Source of the DNA: Novosphingobium hassiacum
GTDB lineage: Bacteria > Pseudomonadota > Alphaproteobacteria > Sphingomonadales > Sphingomonadaceae
Direction: 5' to 3'
NCBI RefSeq assembly: GCF_014196055.1
Contig: NZ_JACICY010000001.1
Location: forward strand, 310,001 to 374,000
Length of the DNA: 64,000 nucleotides
Below, in pieces: positions 45,245-54,745 of this stretch. A model generated the notes under the pieces. The model was not told the DNA's origin. It saw only the letters and a list, made by a program, of their open reading frames with translations, and searched no databases. The translations under genes were made by a program, and so were the position numbers. The number at the start of each line of letters is the position of its first letter. The stretch's first letter is position 1.

Positions 45245-47524
45245 CTAGGCGACGATCCGCACGGGCACCGATTTCGCAGCTGGGACATGGCTTTCCTCGG
45301 CGTGATGTTCGACCGGGATGAGCACGTTGGCCTCGGGATAATAGGCGCCGAGACAGCCACGGGGAATGGCATAGGGCGTCACGATCAAGTCGGTGCGCCG
45401 ACGCTTTACGCCGTCGTCGGCGTCGCTTTCCAAGGCAACGGTCTGCCCTGCCCGAAGACCGGCAGCGGCAATATCCTGGCTGTTCATGAACAACACGTCG
45501 CGCGTGCCTTTCACGCCTCGAAAGCGATCATGGTAGCCGTAGATCGTGGTGTTGAACTGGTCGTTAGAGCGCAGCGTCATCAGGCGATAGCGGTGCGCGG
45601 CATCGGCGAAACCGGTGGCATTCTGCGATGTCGGTGTGAGGAACTCGGCCTTGCCGGTCGATGTCTGCCAGATGCGCTCGGACGCCTTGTTGCCTTTCCA
45701 GAAGCCGCCCGGCGTAAACAGCCGCGCGTTATAATCCTTGAAGACATCGGGGTAGGTCTCCTCGATCGCATCGCGGATCAAGCTGTAGTCACTGACCCAA
45801 GCATCCCAGTCGATGCGGGGGTTGGGGGGCACGACCTGCGTGGCAATACCGGCGACGATGGCCGGCTCGGACAGCAGGTGCTCGCTGGCGGGTGCGACTT
45901 TGCCGCGTGATCCGTGAATGCAACTGGTCGAATCCTCGACCGAAACCGCTTGCGGACCGCTTGCCTGAACGTCGCGCTCGATCCGGCCGAGGCAGGGAAG
46001 CAGGTAGGTCGTCTTGCCGGAAAACAGATGGTTGCGGTTGAGCTTCGTCGCGATCTGCACCGACAGGTCGAGACCCGGCCAAGCCGCCTCCATCGCTGCT
46101 GTTTCAGGCACGGCGCGAAGAAAGTTGCCGCCAAGCGCGACGAACGCCTTGACCGATCCGTCGATCACCCCCCGGCAACTTTCGACGGTATCCAAGCCCT
46201 TTTCGCGTGGAGCGGTGAAACCGTATTGCCGTTCGAGCCGATCTATCGGCACCAGCTCGGTCTTCTCGGTAATGCCGACCGTGCGCTGGCCCTGGACATT
46301 GGAGTGCCCGCGTACCGGCATCGGTCCTGCGCCGGGTCTGCCGATGTTCCCGCGCAGCAGCAGCAGGTTGACCAGCATCCGCACGTTATCGACGCCCTTG
46401 ACATGCTGCGTCAGCCCCATGCCGTAAATTCCCATGACCGCCTTTGCCCGGGCGTAAACGCCCGCAGCCTGCTCGATTGCATGGCGGGGCAGACCGGACT
46501 CCTGTTCGACCACCTCCCATGAGGTGGCGCGCACCATTGCGGCGAAGTCTGCAAAGCCGACGGTATGTTGCTTGAGGAAGGCGTGATCGAGCACCTCCGG
46601 CTCGCATTTGAGCGCAGCGTCGTCATCCCATTGCAGCAGGAATTTTGCGATGCCGGTCATTGCGGCGATATCGCCACCTGCCTTGAGCTGGTGATACTGA
46701 GTCGAGATGTCGGTTTCGCCAAGCGTGGACATTTCGAGCGGATTTTGCGGATCGGTGAAGCGTTCGAGCCCCCGTTCGCGCAAGGGGTTGAAGGTCACGA
46801 CCTCGACGCCGCGCTTGCGACACGTGCGCAAGTCATGGAGCATGCGCGGCGAGTTCGAGCCGGTGTTCTGGCCGAAGAAGAACAGCGCATCGCAGTGCTC
46901 GAAATCGTCCAGCCGGGTCGTCCCGACCGGGACGCCGATCGCCGCTTTCAGACCGACGGAAGTGGATTCGTGACACATGTTCGAACTGTCGGGCAGGTTC
47001 TGGTTGCCGTACATCCGGGCCATAAGCCCATACATGTAGGAGGCTTCGAGACTGGTCCGGCCGGACGAATAGAAGACGACCGATTTAGCGTCCATCGCAC
47101 GCAGCACGGCACCGATATCGCGAAAGGCGTCTTCCCAGGAGACGGCCTCGTACTTGTCGCTATCGGCGTTGTAGCGCAGCGGATGGGTCAGCCGACCGTG
47201 CTGTTCGAGATCGTAGTCCCGCCAACCGCGCAGTTCTGACAGCGTGTGCTTCTGGAAGAACGCTGGCGTCGTGCGCAGGCTGGTCAGTTCCCATGCCGTC
47301 GCCTTGGCGCCCTCCTCGCAGAACTCTGCCGGGTGCGGATGGGCGGGCTTGGGCCAGGCGCAACTGACGCATGCGAAACCTTCTGCCTTGTTCTGGCGCG
47401 GCAACTGGGCAAGTGCTGCGGGTCCGAGCCGCTCGCGCGCGACGATCTCCGCCACGCTGCGGAGCGAACCCCAACCGCCCGCGGGACCCTTGAAGGCCTT
47501 TACGCGACCCTTCCCGGCCTTCAC
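45245..47524 (-). CDS. FdhF/YdeP-type molybdopterin oxidoreductase
   Basis: 759 aa from the GTG at 47524, which gives the usual YdeP length and puts the family start (VKAFKGPAGGWGSLRSV) near the N-terminus; the frame is open further upstream. Molybdopterin-binding segments are seen (FFFGQNTGSNSPRMLHDLRT; PVRGHSNVQGQRTVG). CVSCAWPKP near the start is the family's atypical cysteine motif, which lacks a full [4Fe-4S] set. YdeP is linked to acid stress in E. coli; the reaction is unknown. It diverges from the catalase-like gene. Confidence 0.88.
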   Translation of the reverse strand: MKAGKGRVKAFKGPAGGWGSLRSVAEIVARERLGPAALAQLPRQNKAEGFACVSCAWPKPAHPHPAEFCEEGAKATAWELTSLRTTPAFFQKHTLSELRGWRDYDLEQHGRLTHPLRYNADSDKYEAVSWEDAFRDIGAVLRAMDAKSVVFYSSGRTSLEASYMYGLMARMYGNQNLPDSSNMCHESTSVGLKAAIGVPVGTTRLDDFEHCDALFFFGQNTGSNSPRMLHDLRTCRKRGVEVVTFNPLRERGLERFTDPQNPLEMSTLGETDISTQYHQLKAGGDIAAMTGIAKFLLQWDDDAALKCEPEVLDHAFLKQHTVGFADFAAMVRATSWEVVEQESGLPRHAIEQAAGVYARAKAVMGIYGMGLTQHVKGVDNVRMLVNLLLLRGNIGRPGAGPMPVRGHSNVQGQRTVGITEKTELVPIDRLERQYGFTAPREKGLDTVESCRGVIDGSVKAFVALGGNFLRAVPETAAMEAAWPGLDLSVQIATKLNRNHLFSGKTTYLLPCLGRIERDVQASGPQAVSVEDSTSCIHGSRGKVAPASEHLLSEPAIVAGIATQVVPPNPRIDWDAWVSDYSLIRDAIEETYPDVFKDYNARLFTPGGFWKGNKASERIWQTSTGKAEFLTPTSQNATGFADAAHRYRLMTLRSNDQFNTTIYGYHDRFRGVKGTRDVLFMNSQDIAAAGLRAGQTVALESDADDGVKRRRTDLIVTPYAIPRGCLGAYYPEANVLIPVEHHAEESHVPAAKSVPVRIVA

Positions 47525-47757
47525 GCCGCAGGCCACGGGGATAGCGCGCGGATCACCTCTTGAGCGGCGCGCGCTGGTGGAAGCGGCGGGAGACGAGTGA
47601 CGCCAGTGCACGTTTCAGGTGAGGCCGAGCCTGTAGACTGAGGGTGGTTCATGCAGGCTGTAACGGCCTGCAGGAGGGTTAGTTTCTGCCCGTCGCCCGG
47701 GAACTTCCGGTTGGGCCGCAAATTCTGTTCGAAGCCGTCGTCTTCAGGAGTTCGCGC

Positions 47758-48828
47758 ATGTCCCTGCCCCCACCCGTTCCCTATGCTCCTGACGTCGAGA
47801 CCTTTCGTGACGATGAGCAGGACACCGTCAAAAAGCTCAACGAAGCTTTCGATGAGATCCTGACCACGACCCAGCAGGACTATGGCCATGCCGTCCGCGC
47901 GGTTCATGCCAAACCGCACGCCATCCTGAAGGGCACGTTCTCCGTTTTGTCCGACCTGCCCCCGGAGCTGGCGCAGGGCCTGTTCGCCACGCCGGGCGAA
48001 CACGGGGCTTACGTGCGCATCTCGACCAATCCGGGCGACGTGCTCGACGACGCGATAGCGCTGCCACGTGGTCTGGCGTTGAAGGTGACCGACGTCGAGG
48101 GCGCTCGCCTGCCGGATGCTTCGGGCACAACGCAAGACTTCGTGATGATCAATGGCCCAGTATTCCTTGCGCCGAACGCCAAGAAATTTGCGGGCAATCT
48201 CGCCCTTCTCGCCAAGACGACCGACAAGGCTGAAGGTCTGAAAGTGGGGCTATCGAAAGTCCTGCAGGTGGTGAATGGCGCGCTGGGCGCGGTCGGGCTC
48301 GACAGTCCCAAGCTTGGTAGCCTGGGCGGGGCACCGCAAGTCGATCCACTTGGCGAAACCTATTTCAGCGCCACGGCTTTCCGGCACGGCAACCACATCG
48401 CCAAGTACCGCCTGCGTCCCTTGAGCGATGCGCTGACTGCCCTCACCGGCGAGAAGGTCGACACCAAAGGCCGCCCGAATGCGATCCGCGAGGATGTGCG
48501 GAAGGAAATGGCGTCGATCGACGGCGAATGGGCTTTCGAAGCGCAGCTGTGCCGCGATCTGGAAAAGCAGCCTGTCGAGGATCCCACGGTCGAGTGGAAG
48601 GAGGACGAGGCGCCGTTCGTTCAGATCGCCACGCTTCGCATCCCGCGTCAGGACAGCTGGAGTGACGACGCGTTGCAAAAGGTCAATGAGGAGATGCGCT
48701 TCAGCGTCTGGACCGGACTGGCCGCGCATCAGCCCCTGGGCGATGTCAACCGCGCCCGCCGAGAAACCTACCGCCATTCCGCCGACTTCCGCGCAGCCGC
48801 AAACCGTTGCCCAATCCACGAACCCTGA
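47758..48828 (+). CDS. Catalase-family protein
   Basis: 356 aa, shorter than a monofunctional catalase. HAKPHAILKGTFSVLSDLP resembles the catalytic-His segment, and AIALPRGLALKVTDVEGARL the heme-pocket strand RGFA-K of catalases. The C-terminal flavodoxin-like domain is absent. Such proteins are heme enzymes with peroxide or hydroperoxide substrates. It heads a plus-strand run with the SRPBCC and alcohol dehydrogenase genes. Confidence 0.83.
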   Translation: MSLPPPVPYAPDVETFRDDEQDTVKKLNEAFDEILTTTQQDYGHAVRAVHAKPHAILKGTFSVLSDLPPELAQGLFATPGEHGAYVRISTNPGDVLDDAIALPRGLALKVTDVEGARLPDASGTTQDFVMINGPVFLAPNAKKFAGNLALLAKTTDKAEGLKVGLSKVLQVVNGALGAVGLDSPKLGSLGGAPQVDPLGETYFSATAFRHGNHIAKYRLRPLSDALTALTGEKVDTKGRPNAIREDVRKEMASIDGEWAFEAQLCRDLEKQPVEDPTVEWKEDEAPFVQIATLRIPRQDSWSDDALQKVNEEMRFSVWTGLAAHQPLGDVNRARRETYRHSADFRAAANRCPIHEP

Positions 48829-49056
48829 GGGGACGGCATGGCCACCGCTTGAGATATGTGCGCCCGGTTCGTTCGCACATGCCGAACTCCGCGCCATCGT
48901 CGATGACGTAGTCCCAACGGCGCGCGATCCCGTGCTGCGTCTGGGCGCGCGCATATTTCGTGTTGTCGCGAACGGCGCGGGCCGAACGGTTCGGAACGGA
49001 ACTGACCCTGTCCTGCCGCCATTATCGGCGCAGACCCCCAAGGTGGAGAGCTCTCA

Positions 49057-49632
49057 GTGACCGATGTTTCCCAGCGCGTTCGCGAAGGCGACGCGTCAAC
49101 CCATGATGACGCGCCCGTAACCGCGTCGAAGACCGCAAAGCCCGACCGGGCCTTGCTCGCCGAAGTGGTGACGATCAATGCTCCGGCGCAGGAGCTTTAC
49201 GCGTTCTGGCGCGACACGCCCAGACTGGCGGGTGTGCTGGAGAACGTCTTGTCGATCGAGGCGATCGACTCTGTCCGGTCGCGCTGGACGGTGAAGGCAC
49301 CGGCCGGGCGCGAGGTTTCATGGGAATCGGTGATTACCGACGACCAGCCGGGCAGCAGCATTTCGTGGCAATCGGCCGAAGGCGCAGACGTTGCCAATAG
49401 CGGCCGCGTCGAGTTCAAGGATGCCGGTCAGCGCGGCACGATCGTGCGCGCGACAATCGCGTACGAGCCTCCGGGCGGCACCGTCGGCCAGTTCATCGCC
49501 AAGTTGTTCCAGCGCGAGCCGCGCATTCAGGCGCGTCGCGACCTCCATCGCTTCAAGCAACTGATCGAGACCGGCGAAGTGGCCACCGGAGCACGCAACC
49601 AGCGCATCTTGCGCGAACGCAGCGGAGACTGA
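49057..49632 (+). CDS. SRPBCC (cyclase/dehydrase-like) protein
   Basis: 191 aa from a GTG with GGTGGAGAG upstream. After about 35 disordered residues, the START-like fold shows [20 protein letters not shown] and [20 protein letters not shown]. Members bind hydrophobic ligands; none is indicated. It is 4 nt from the alcohol dehydrogenase gene, a pairing seen in stress-induced clusters. Confidence 0.85.
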   Translation: MTDVSQRVREGDASTHDDAPVTASKTAKPDRALLAEVVTINAPAQELYAFWRDTPRLAGVLENVLSIEAIDSVRSRWTVKAPAGREVSWESVITDDQPGSSISWQSAEGADVANSGRVEFKDAGQRGTIVRATIAYEPPGGTVGQFIAKLFQREPRIQARRDLHRFKQLIETGEVATGARNQRILRERSGD

Positions 49633-49636
49633 TCCC

Positions 49637-50830
49637 ATGAAAGCCATCGCCTGGCACGGCAAGCACGACGTCCGCTACGACACCGTGGACGATCCCGAGA
49701 TACTCAATCCGCGTGACGCAATCATTCGCGTCACATCGACCGCCATCTGCGGCTCAGACCTGCACCTCTACGACGGGTACATCCCGACGATGCAGAAGGG
49801 CGACATCCTCGGCCATGAATTCATGGGCGAAGTCGTCGAGACCGGTCCGAAAAGCACGCTCAAGACAGGGCAGCGGGTCGTGGTGCCGTTCACGATTTCC
49901 TGCGGCAAGTGCTACCACTGTTCGAAGCACCAGTATTCGGGCTGCGAGAACGGCAATCCGGCAGATAACCAGGACATTTCACGCGAAGGCATGGGCCTGC
50001 CGATGGGTGCCGCGTTCGGCTATAGCCACATGACGGGCGGTTATTCCGGCGGTCAGGCTGAATATGTCCGCGTGCCGTTTTCCGATTTCGGCCCGCTGGT
50101 GATCCCCGATGACAGCATCGAGGACGACAAGGTGCTTTTCCTGACCGACATTCTGCCGACCGGGTGGATGGCGGCCGAAAACGCGCAGATCGAACCCGGC
50201 GACACCGTCGCTGTCTGGGGCTGCGGGCCGGTCGGTCTATTCGCCGTGCAGTCGGCATTTCTGATGGGTGCCGAACGGGTGATCGCCATCGACCACTTCC
50301 CGCGTCGGCTCGAAATGGCGCGGCAGTTCGGCGCAGAGACGGTGAACTTCGAGGAAAGCAAGGTCGCCGAGGCGCTGTGGGACATGACCGGCGGGATCGG
50401 CCCCGACGCGACGATCGATTGCGTAGGGTTGGAGGCGCATGGTGCCTTTGCCGATAACGTGATCGACCAGATCAAGGTTTCGACGTTCCTTGGCACGGAC
50501 CGCGCCCACGTGATCCGTCAAGCGATCATGGCTACACGCAAGGGCGGTCGCGTATCTATGCCGGGTGTCTATGCGGGTTTCGTCGACAAGTTTCCGCTCG
50601 GCGCATTCATGGAAAAAGGCCTGACGCTCAAGACCGGGCAGACCCACGTGCAACAGTACCTGCGTCCGCTGTATACCGCGATCGCCGAGGGGAAGATCGA
50701 CTCAACCTTCCTGATCAGCCACCGGATGGCGCTCGAAGAGGGTCCGACCGGCTACCAGAAGTTTCATGATGAGCAGGACAAATACACCAAGATCGTACTG
50801 AAACCCGGCACTTCCGCAAAAGCTGCGTGA
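49637..50830 (+). CDS. Zinc-dependent alcohol (formaldehyde-like) dehydrogenase
   Basis: 397 aa, medium-chain dehydrogenase. Catalytic zinc site in [10 protein letters not shown] and GHEFMGEV; structural zinc loop [18 protein letters not shown]-binding [15 protein letters not shown]. The overall form resembles glutathione-independent formaldehyde dehydrogenases. Last of the run that starts with the catalase-like gene, so a detoxification role is plausible. Confidence 0.88.
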   Translation: MKAIAWHGKHDVRYDTVDDPEILNPRDAIIRVTSTAICGSDLHLYDGYIPTMQKGDILGHEFMGEVVETGPKSTLKTGQRVVVPFTISCGKCYHCSKHQYSGCENGNPADNQDISREGMGLPMGAAFGYSHMTGGYSGGQAEYVRVPFSDFGPLVIPDDSIEDDKVLFLTDILPTGWMAAENAQIEPGDTVAVWGCGPVGLFAVQSAFLMGAERVIAIDHFPRRLEMARQFGAETVNFEESKVAEALWDMTGGIGPDATIDCVGLEAHGAFADNVIDQIKVSTFLGTDRAHVIRQAIMATRKGGRVSMPGVYAGFVDKFPLGAFMEKGLTLKTGQTHVQQYLRPLYTAIAEGKIDSTFLISHRMALEEGPTGYQKFHDEQDKYTKIVLKPGTSAKAA

Positions 50831-50968
50831 TCTGCGATTGCGAGGTCGGGCGGGTTTCCCGGCCTCGCCAAGCGCAGCCGTCGTCCCATTTTGAATCTTC
50901 TCGTGATCACAACGCATGACGATTTAGCTTGCGCCGAAAACGAGCCAAACCTAAGGGCCTGCCGGTGT

Positions 50969-51045
<77 letters not shown>

Positions 51046-51066
51046 CTCATCTTGCGGTGATACATG

Positions 51067-51099
51067 AAAAGGGCGGCAACCTTGCGGTGCCGCCCTTTT
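51067..51099. terminator. Bidirectional terminator between tRNA-Pro and cyclophilin
   Basis: A perfect 12-bp stem AAAAGGGCGGCA/TGCCGCCCTTTT (51067-51078 with 51088-51099) with A- and T-runs at its base, so it works in both directions. It separates tRNA-Pro (plus) from the convergent cyclophilin gene (minus). Confidence 0.9.
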
Positions 51100-51119
51100 C
51101 GTTGTTGCGTCCGACCGGA

Positions 51120-51575
51120 TCAGGCCGCGACGATTTCTGCCTTGTTGATCGCGCCTGGCTTTGCCGGCGGCTCACCCTTGGGCAGCGCGTCGACGTGTTC
51201 CATGCCGCTGACGACCTGGCCCCAGACGGTGTACTGCTTGTCGAGGAAGCGGGCATCGTCGAAGCAGATGAAGAACTGGCTGTTGGCCGAGTTCGGCGCG
51301 CTGGTGCGGGCCATCGAGCAAACGCCGCGCACGTGTGGTTCAGCGTTGAATTCAGCCTTGAGATCAGGCTTGTCCGAGCCGCCCATGCCGGTGCCCTGCG
51401 GACAGCCGCCCTGCGCCATGAAGCCTGGGATCACGCGGTGGAACTTCACACCGTTGTAGAAGCCTTCACCGACCAGCTCCTTGATCCGATCGACGTGACC
51501 GGGGGCAAGATCGGGGCGCAGCTTGATTACGACGTCGCCGGAATCAAGCGAGAGAACGAGATTTTCGTCAGCCAT
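51120..51575 (-). CDS. Cyclophilin-type peptidyl-prolyl isomerase
   Basis: 151 aa, no signal peptide, so cytoplasmic PpiB-like. The active-site segment FHRVIPGFMAQGGCPQGTGM and the later SANSQFFICFDDARFLD are typical; the latter carries the conserved FF motif. Single-gene unit on the minus strand. Confidence 0.93.
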   Translation of the reverse strand: MADENLVLSLDSGDVVIKLRPDLAPGHVDRIKELVGEGFYNGVKFHRVIPGFMAQGGCPQGTGMGGSDKPDLKAEFNAEPHVRGVCSMARTSAPNSANSQFFICFDDARFLDKQYTVWGQVVSGMEHVDALPKGEPPAKPGAINKAEIVAA

Positions 51576-51687
51576 TGTGATGCAGGTCCTTTCAGTTCGG
51601 GCAGGGATATAGGGCGTCTGCCGATAAAGTCACGTGTGCCCGTGCTAGGCGGTTGCAATTGACGGTCCAAAGGCTAACCCGCCCCTT

Positions 51688-53136
51688 ATGGAGCGCGACG
51701 AGGACCTCATCGAGACGCTTGACCCCGCCGAGGACTTCATCGTTCCGGCGGCCGAACCGTCGCGTCATGCCGAAAGCCTCGACGAGGAAGACAACACCTT
51801 GCGTCCGGGCTTCGTGCGCAAGGTCGCCGATGCGTTGGAGCGCGGCGAGCACGAAACGGTCTACAACCTTGTAGAGCCGCTCCACCCCGCCGACATCGCC
51901 GATCTGTTCGAGCTGATCGATCAGGAAGACCGCGTGCTGCTCGCGCGCGCCATCAACGACCTGATGGGCGGCGAGGTTTTCGCCGAACTCAACGACCACG
52001 TGCGCGAATTGCTGGTCGACGAGCTCGATCCCGACGAGGTTGCCGAACTCGCCGAGCAGATGGAGACGGACGACGCCGTCGCCCTGATCGAGGATCTCGA
52101 CCACGAAGACCAGCAGGCGGTGCTGGCCGAGATGGAGCCGGAGGATCGCGCGGCGATCGAATCGGCGCTGTCCTATCCAGAGGAAACCGCTGGCCGGTTG
52201 ATGAGCCGCGACCTGATCGCGGTGCCCGAGGCGATGACCGTGGGCGATCTGATCGATTTCCTACGGCGCAACGACGATCTTCCCACCGAATTCTGGGAAG
52301 TGTTCATCGTCGATCCCAAGCATCATCCGCTTGGCACGTGCCAGCTCTCGTGGATCCTGCGCGCGCCGCGTAGCGTGCTGCTGGCCGACGTGATGAAACG
52401 CGACCAGACGCTGATTCCTGTGACGATGGATCAGGAGGAAGTCGCGCTGCGCTTCCAGAAGTACGCGCTGATTTCAGCTGCCGTGGTAGACGAAAGCGGG
52501 CGGCTGGTCGGGCAGATCACCGTCGACGATATCGTCCACATCATTCAGGAAGAGGCGAGCGAGGACATCCTGCGCCTGTCGGGCGCGGGCGATGGCGACA
52601 TCAACGAGCCGATCCTGCTGACGGTGCGCACGCGCCTGACCTGGCTGATCGTCAACCTTGGCACGGCGCTGATCGCGGCATCGGTAGTCGGGCTGTTCCA
52701 GGGTGCCATCGCGCGGTTCGCGCTGCTGGCGGTGCTGATGCCGATCGTGTCGGGCATGGGCGGCAATGCGGGGACGCAGACGCTGGCGGTCGTGGTGCGC
52801 GCGATCGCGACCAACCAGCTGACCAGTTCGAACACCGTGCGCATGATCCTGCGCGAGTTCAGGATCGCGGCCACCAATGGCGCGACTCTGGGGCTGCTGA
52901 TCGGCTTGGGCACGGGGCTGCTTTTCTCCAACCCGCTGCTGGGCGCGGTGATCGGGTCGGCGATGGTGATCAACAACCTTGTGGCGGGCCTTGCCGGAAT
53001 ACTGGTGCCGGTGACGCTCGACCGGCTGAAGATCGACCCGGCTGTCTCTTCTGCCGTATTCGTGACGATGGCGACCGATGTCATGGGCTTCTTCTCGTTC
53101 CTTGGCCTTGCCGTGCTGAGCGGGCTGGCGAGTTAG
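51688..53136 (+). CDS. mgtE: Magnesium transporter MgtE
   Basis: 482 aa. An acidic N-terminal superhelical domain (about 40-160), two CBS domains (about 165-290, EETAGRLMSRDLIAVPEAMT at the start), then five membrane helices with the pore signature SGMGGNAGTQTLAVVVRAI. MgtE is a Mg2+ channel gated by cytosolic Mg2+ through the N and CBS domains. It is 4 nt from the DUF1489 gene. Confidence 0.94.
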   Translation: MERDEDLIETLDPAEDFIVPAAEPSRHAESLDEEDNTLRPGFVRKVADALERGEHETVYNLVEPLHPADIADLFELIDQEDRVLLARAINDLMGGEVFAELNDHVRELLVDELDPDEVAELAEQMETDDAVALIEDLDHEDQQAVLAEMEPEDRAAIESALSYPEETAGRLMSRDLIAVPEAMTVGDLIDFLRRNDDLPTEFWEVFIVDPKHHPLGTCQLSWILRAPRSVLLADVMKRDQTLIPVTMDQEEVALRFQKYALISAAVVDESGRLVGQITVDDIVHIIQEEASEDILRLSGAGDGDINEPILLTVRTRLTWLIVNLGTALIAASVVGLFQGAIARFALLAVLMPIVSGMGGNAGTQTLAVVVRAIATNQLTSSNTVRMILREFRIAATNGATLGLLIGLGTGLLFSNPLLGAVIGSAMVINNLVAGLAGILVPVTLDRLKIDPAVSSAVFVTMATDVMGFFSFLGLAVLSGLAS

Positions 53137-53140
53137 ACCG

Positions 53141-53548
53141 ATGCCGTTGCACATGACCAAGGTTGCTTATGGCGCGCAGTCGCTGGCCGAAATCCGCGCG
53201 TGGTTTGCAAGCGGAGGCAGGCGCGGCGATGCTGCCGAGGCGCGGCTGACGACCAAGAACCGGCCCAAGCGCGCCGCCGAAATGATCGGCAGTTCGCTGT
53301 TCTGGATCCACAAACACCAGCTTGTCGCGCGATCCGAAATCCTTGGGTTCGAAGAGGCCGAGGGTGGGCGGACGAATATCGTGATTTCGACCAAGCTGGT
53401 CGAGGTGTACCCCAGCCCCAAGCGCGCGCATCAGGGCTGGCGCTATCTCGAGGACGCCGACGCGCCGCGCGATCTGGGCGATGGCGAAGCGGGCGAAGTG
53501 CTGCCCGCGCAGATCGCCGCGGATCTGGCGAAGCTGGGACTGGTGTAG
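53141..53548 (+). CDS. DUF1489 family protein
   Basis: 135 aa, full length for DUF1489, a family largely limited to alphaproteobacteria. Typical parts: MPLHMTKVAYGAQSLAEIRA, TKNRPKRAAEMIGSSLFWI, and PKRAHQGWRYLEDADAP. Function unknown. It follows mgtE closely, probably in one transcript. Confidence 0.87.
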   Translation: MPLHMTKVAYGAQSLAEIRAWFASGGRRGDAAEARLTTKNRPKRAAEMIGSSLFWIHKHQLVARSEILGFEEAEGGRTNIVISTKLVEVYPSPKRAHQGWRYLEDADAPRDLGDGEAGEVLPAQIAADLAKLGLV

Positions 53549-53582
53549 GCGTTACGCGCTCGACACGAACCGGGCTTCGGGA

Positions 53583-54176
53583 TCATCCAGCCTTTTTCGC
53601 CGCCGCATCCATCGCGTCCCATTTTTCCCATGGGATGGCGCGACCGGGATAGGCGACGTTCCTGAACGGCCAGTCGTTGCGCATCCAGCCCTGGACCCAC
53701 GCGTAAAGCTCGGCGTCGAAGCCTGCGTCGTATTCGGCCTTGGTAACCCACATCTGGACGACGGCGTCATGGCCCGCGATGCCGGGATAGACGTAGACGC
53801 AGCCGCGTTCGCGCGTGCCGTCGGGAGAGAGGACGGCATAGGCGAAGGATTTGCGGGACTGGAAGCGGGCCTGTTCGGTCTCCATGTCGCGCATTGCGTC
53901 AGCGTCGGTGATGCCGGGGTGCGGCCAGCCGGTGCTGCGGGTGAAGGTCTTCTGGAGGTGTTCGATCGAGGACATGTAGGCGTCGAAATCGACCTTCACG
54001 AGCGCGGGACCGAGGGGCACGATGCGGAACTTCGGCGTTTCGACGAGGGTCGGGACCTTGAAGTCTGCAGGGACCGGGGATGCGGATTTCGCGGCAGGTA
54101 CTTGTGCTTGTGCGGGCAATCCGGCGGCGATGAGCAAAGACAGGGCAAGTGCTGCGGACAGACTCTTGAATTTCAT
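53583..54176 (-). CDS. Exported hypothetical protein
   Basis: 197 aa with a signal peptide (cleavage near LPAQAQV). The mature part includes FDAYMSSIEHLQKTFTRSTG and GCVYVYPGIAGHDAVVQMWV, a beta-alpha pattern reminiscent of GNAT-like folds, but without a convincing acetyl-CoA motif. Function not assigned. Convergent with the DUF1489 gene at 34 nt. Confidence 0.7.
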   Translation of the reverse strand: MKFKSLSAALALSLLIAAGLPAQAQVPAAKSASPVPADFKVPTLVETPKFRIVPLGPALVKVDFDAYMSSIEHLQKTFTRSTGWPHPGITDADAMRDMETEQARFQSRKSFAYAVLSPDGTRERGCVYVYPGIAGHDAVVQMWVTKAEYDAGFDAELYAWVQGWMRNDWPFRNVAYPGRAIPWEKWDAMDAAAKKAG

Positions 54177-54296
54177 TGCACTGTGCTCTCCGGGAATGTG
54201 CCGCCAGTCCGCCTCTTGCGAAATCCGGAACCACGATCAGCTACGAGCGTCGCACCTGCACGTACATACGCCATTCGCGTCAGGGGTTTGCTGGTC

Positions 54297-54614
54297 ATGA
54301 TAAGAACGCTTTCGAAGCTGCTGTTGGCGCTAACGCTCACGGTGGCGACGGCCTGGGTCGAGCGCACGACGGACGAGCGTACGATGTACGGCCTCGAAGG
54401 TCCGGTTGAGGAGAACTGGCAGCCGCGCGAAGTTGCGGGGTGGCCCGCGCCGTTTCTGGCTGACGACCCGGGCACATCGGTGATCCACCAGATCGGGGTC
54501 GAGGACGACTTTCGGCCGGGTCCGTTCGTGGCTTCGGGGAGCTTCTGGTTTCTGATCGTGCTGGCGGCGGGGCGGCTTTGGCGGTGGGTGCGTCCTTCGA
54601 CAAGCTCAGGATGA
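54297..54614 (+). CDS. Small membrane protein ending in a repeat
   Basis: 105 aa from the ATG at 54297. An N-terminal hydrophobic helix (MIRTLSKLLLALTLTVATAW) and a second near the C-terminus (FWFLIVLAAGRLWRW). The last residues RPSTSSG come from a dispersed repeat (around 54589-54622) that supplies the stop codon, so the original C-terminus may have been replaced. No family recognised. Confidence 0.6.
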   Translation: MIRTLSKLLLALTLTVATAWVERTTDERTMYGLEGPVEENWQPREVAGWPAPFLADDPGTSVIHQIGVEDDFRPGPFVASGSFWFLIVLAAGRLWRWVRPSTSSG

Positions 54615-54650
54615 GCGGTCGGATCGGCGTTTGTCCGCCGCGATAGCGTG

Positions 54651-54733
54651 ATAGGCCCCGGCCTTCGCCGGGGTGACGCGGTTTATAGGTGATGACACCC
54701 AGACCTGTCGCCCCGGCGAAGGCCGGGGTCTAT
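54651..54733. repeat. Long imperfect inverted repeat
   Basis: Two 27-nt arms (54651-54677 and 54707-54733), 25 of 27 positions complementary, each containing a smaller CCCCGGC/GCCGGGG-type palindrome. It fills the space between convergent genes ending at 54614 and 54746. A second dispersed repeat lies next to it at 54589-54622. Confidence 0.8.
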
Positions 54734-54745
54734 TACGGCTGCCGA

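Noticed and set aside
47641..47757. EcfG-type promoter before the catalase-like gene
   Set aside because: GGAAC is present at 47700 but no GTT lies at the required 16-17 nt spacing.
53481..54614. 377-codon open frame extending upstream of the small membrane protein
   Set aside because: Its upstream part is antisense to the exported protein at 53583-54176; only the portion from the ATG at 54297 looks like a real protein.
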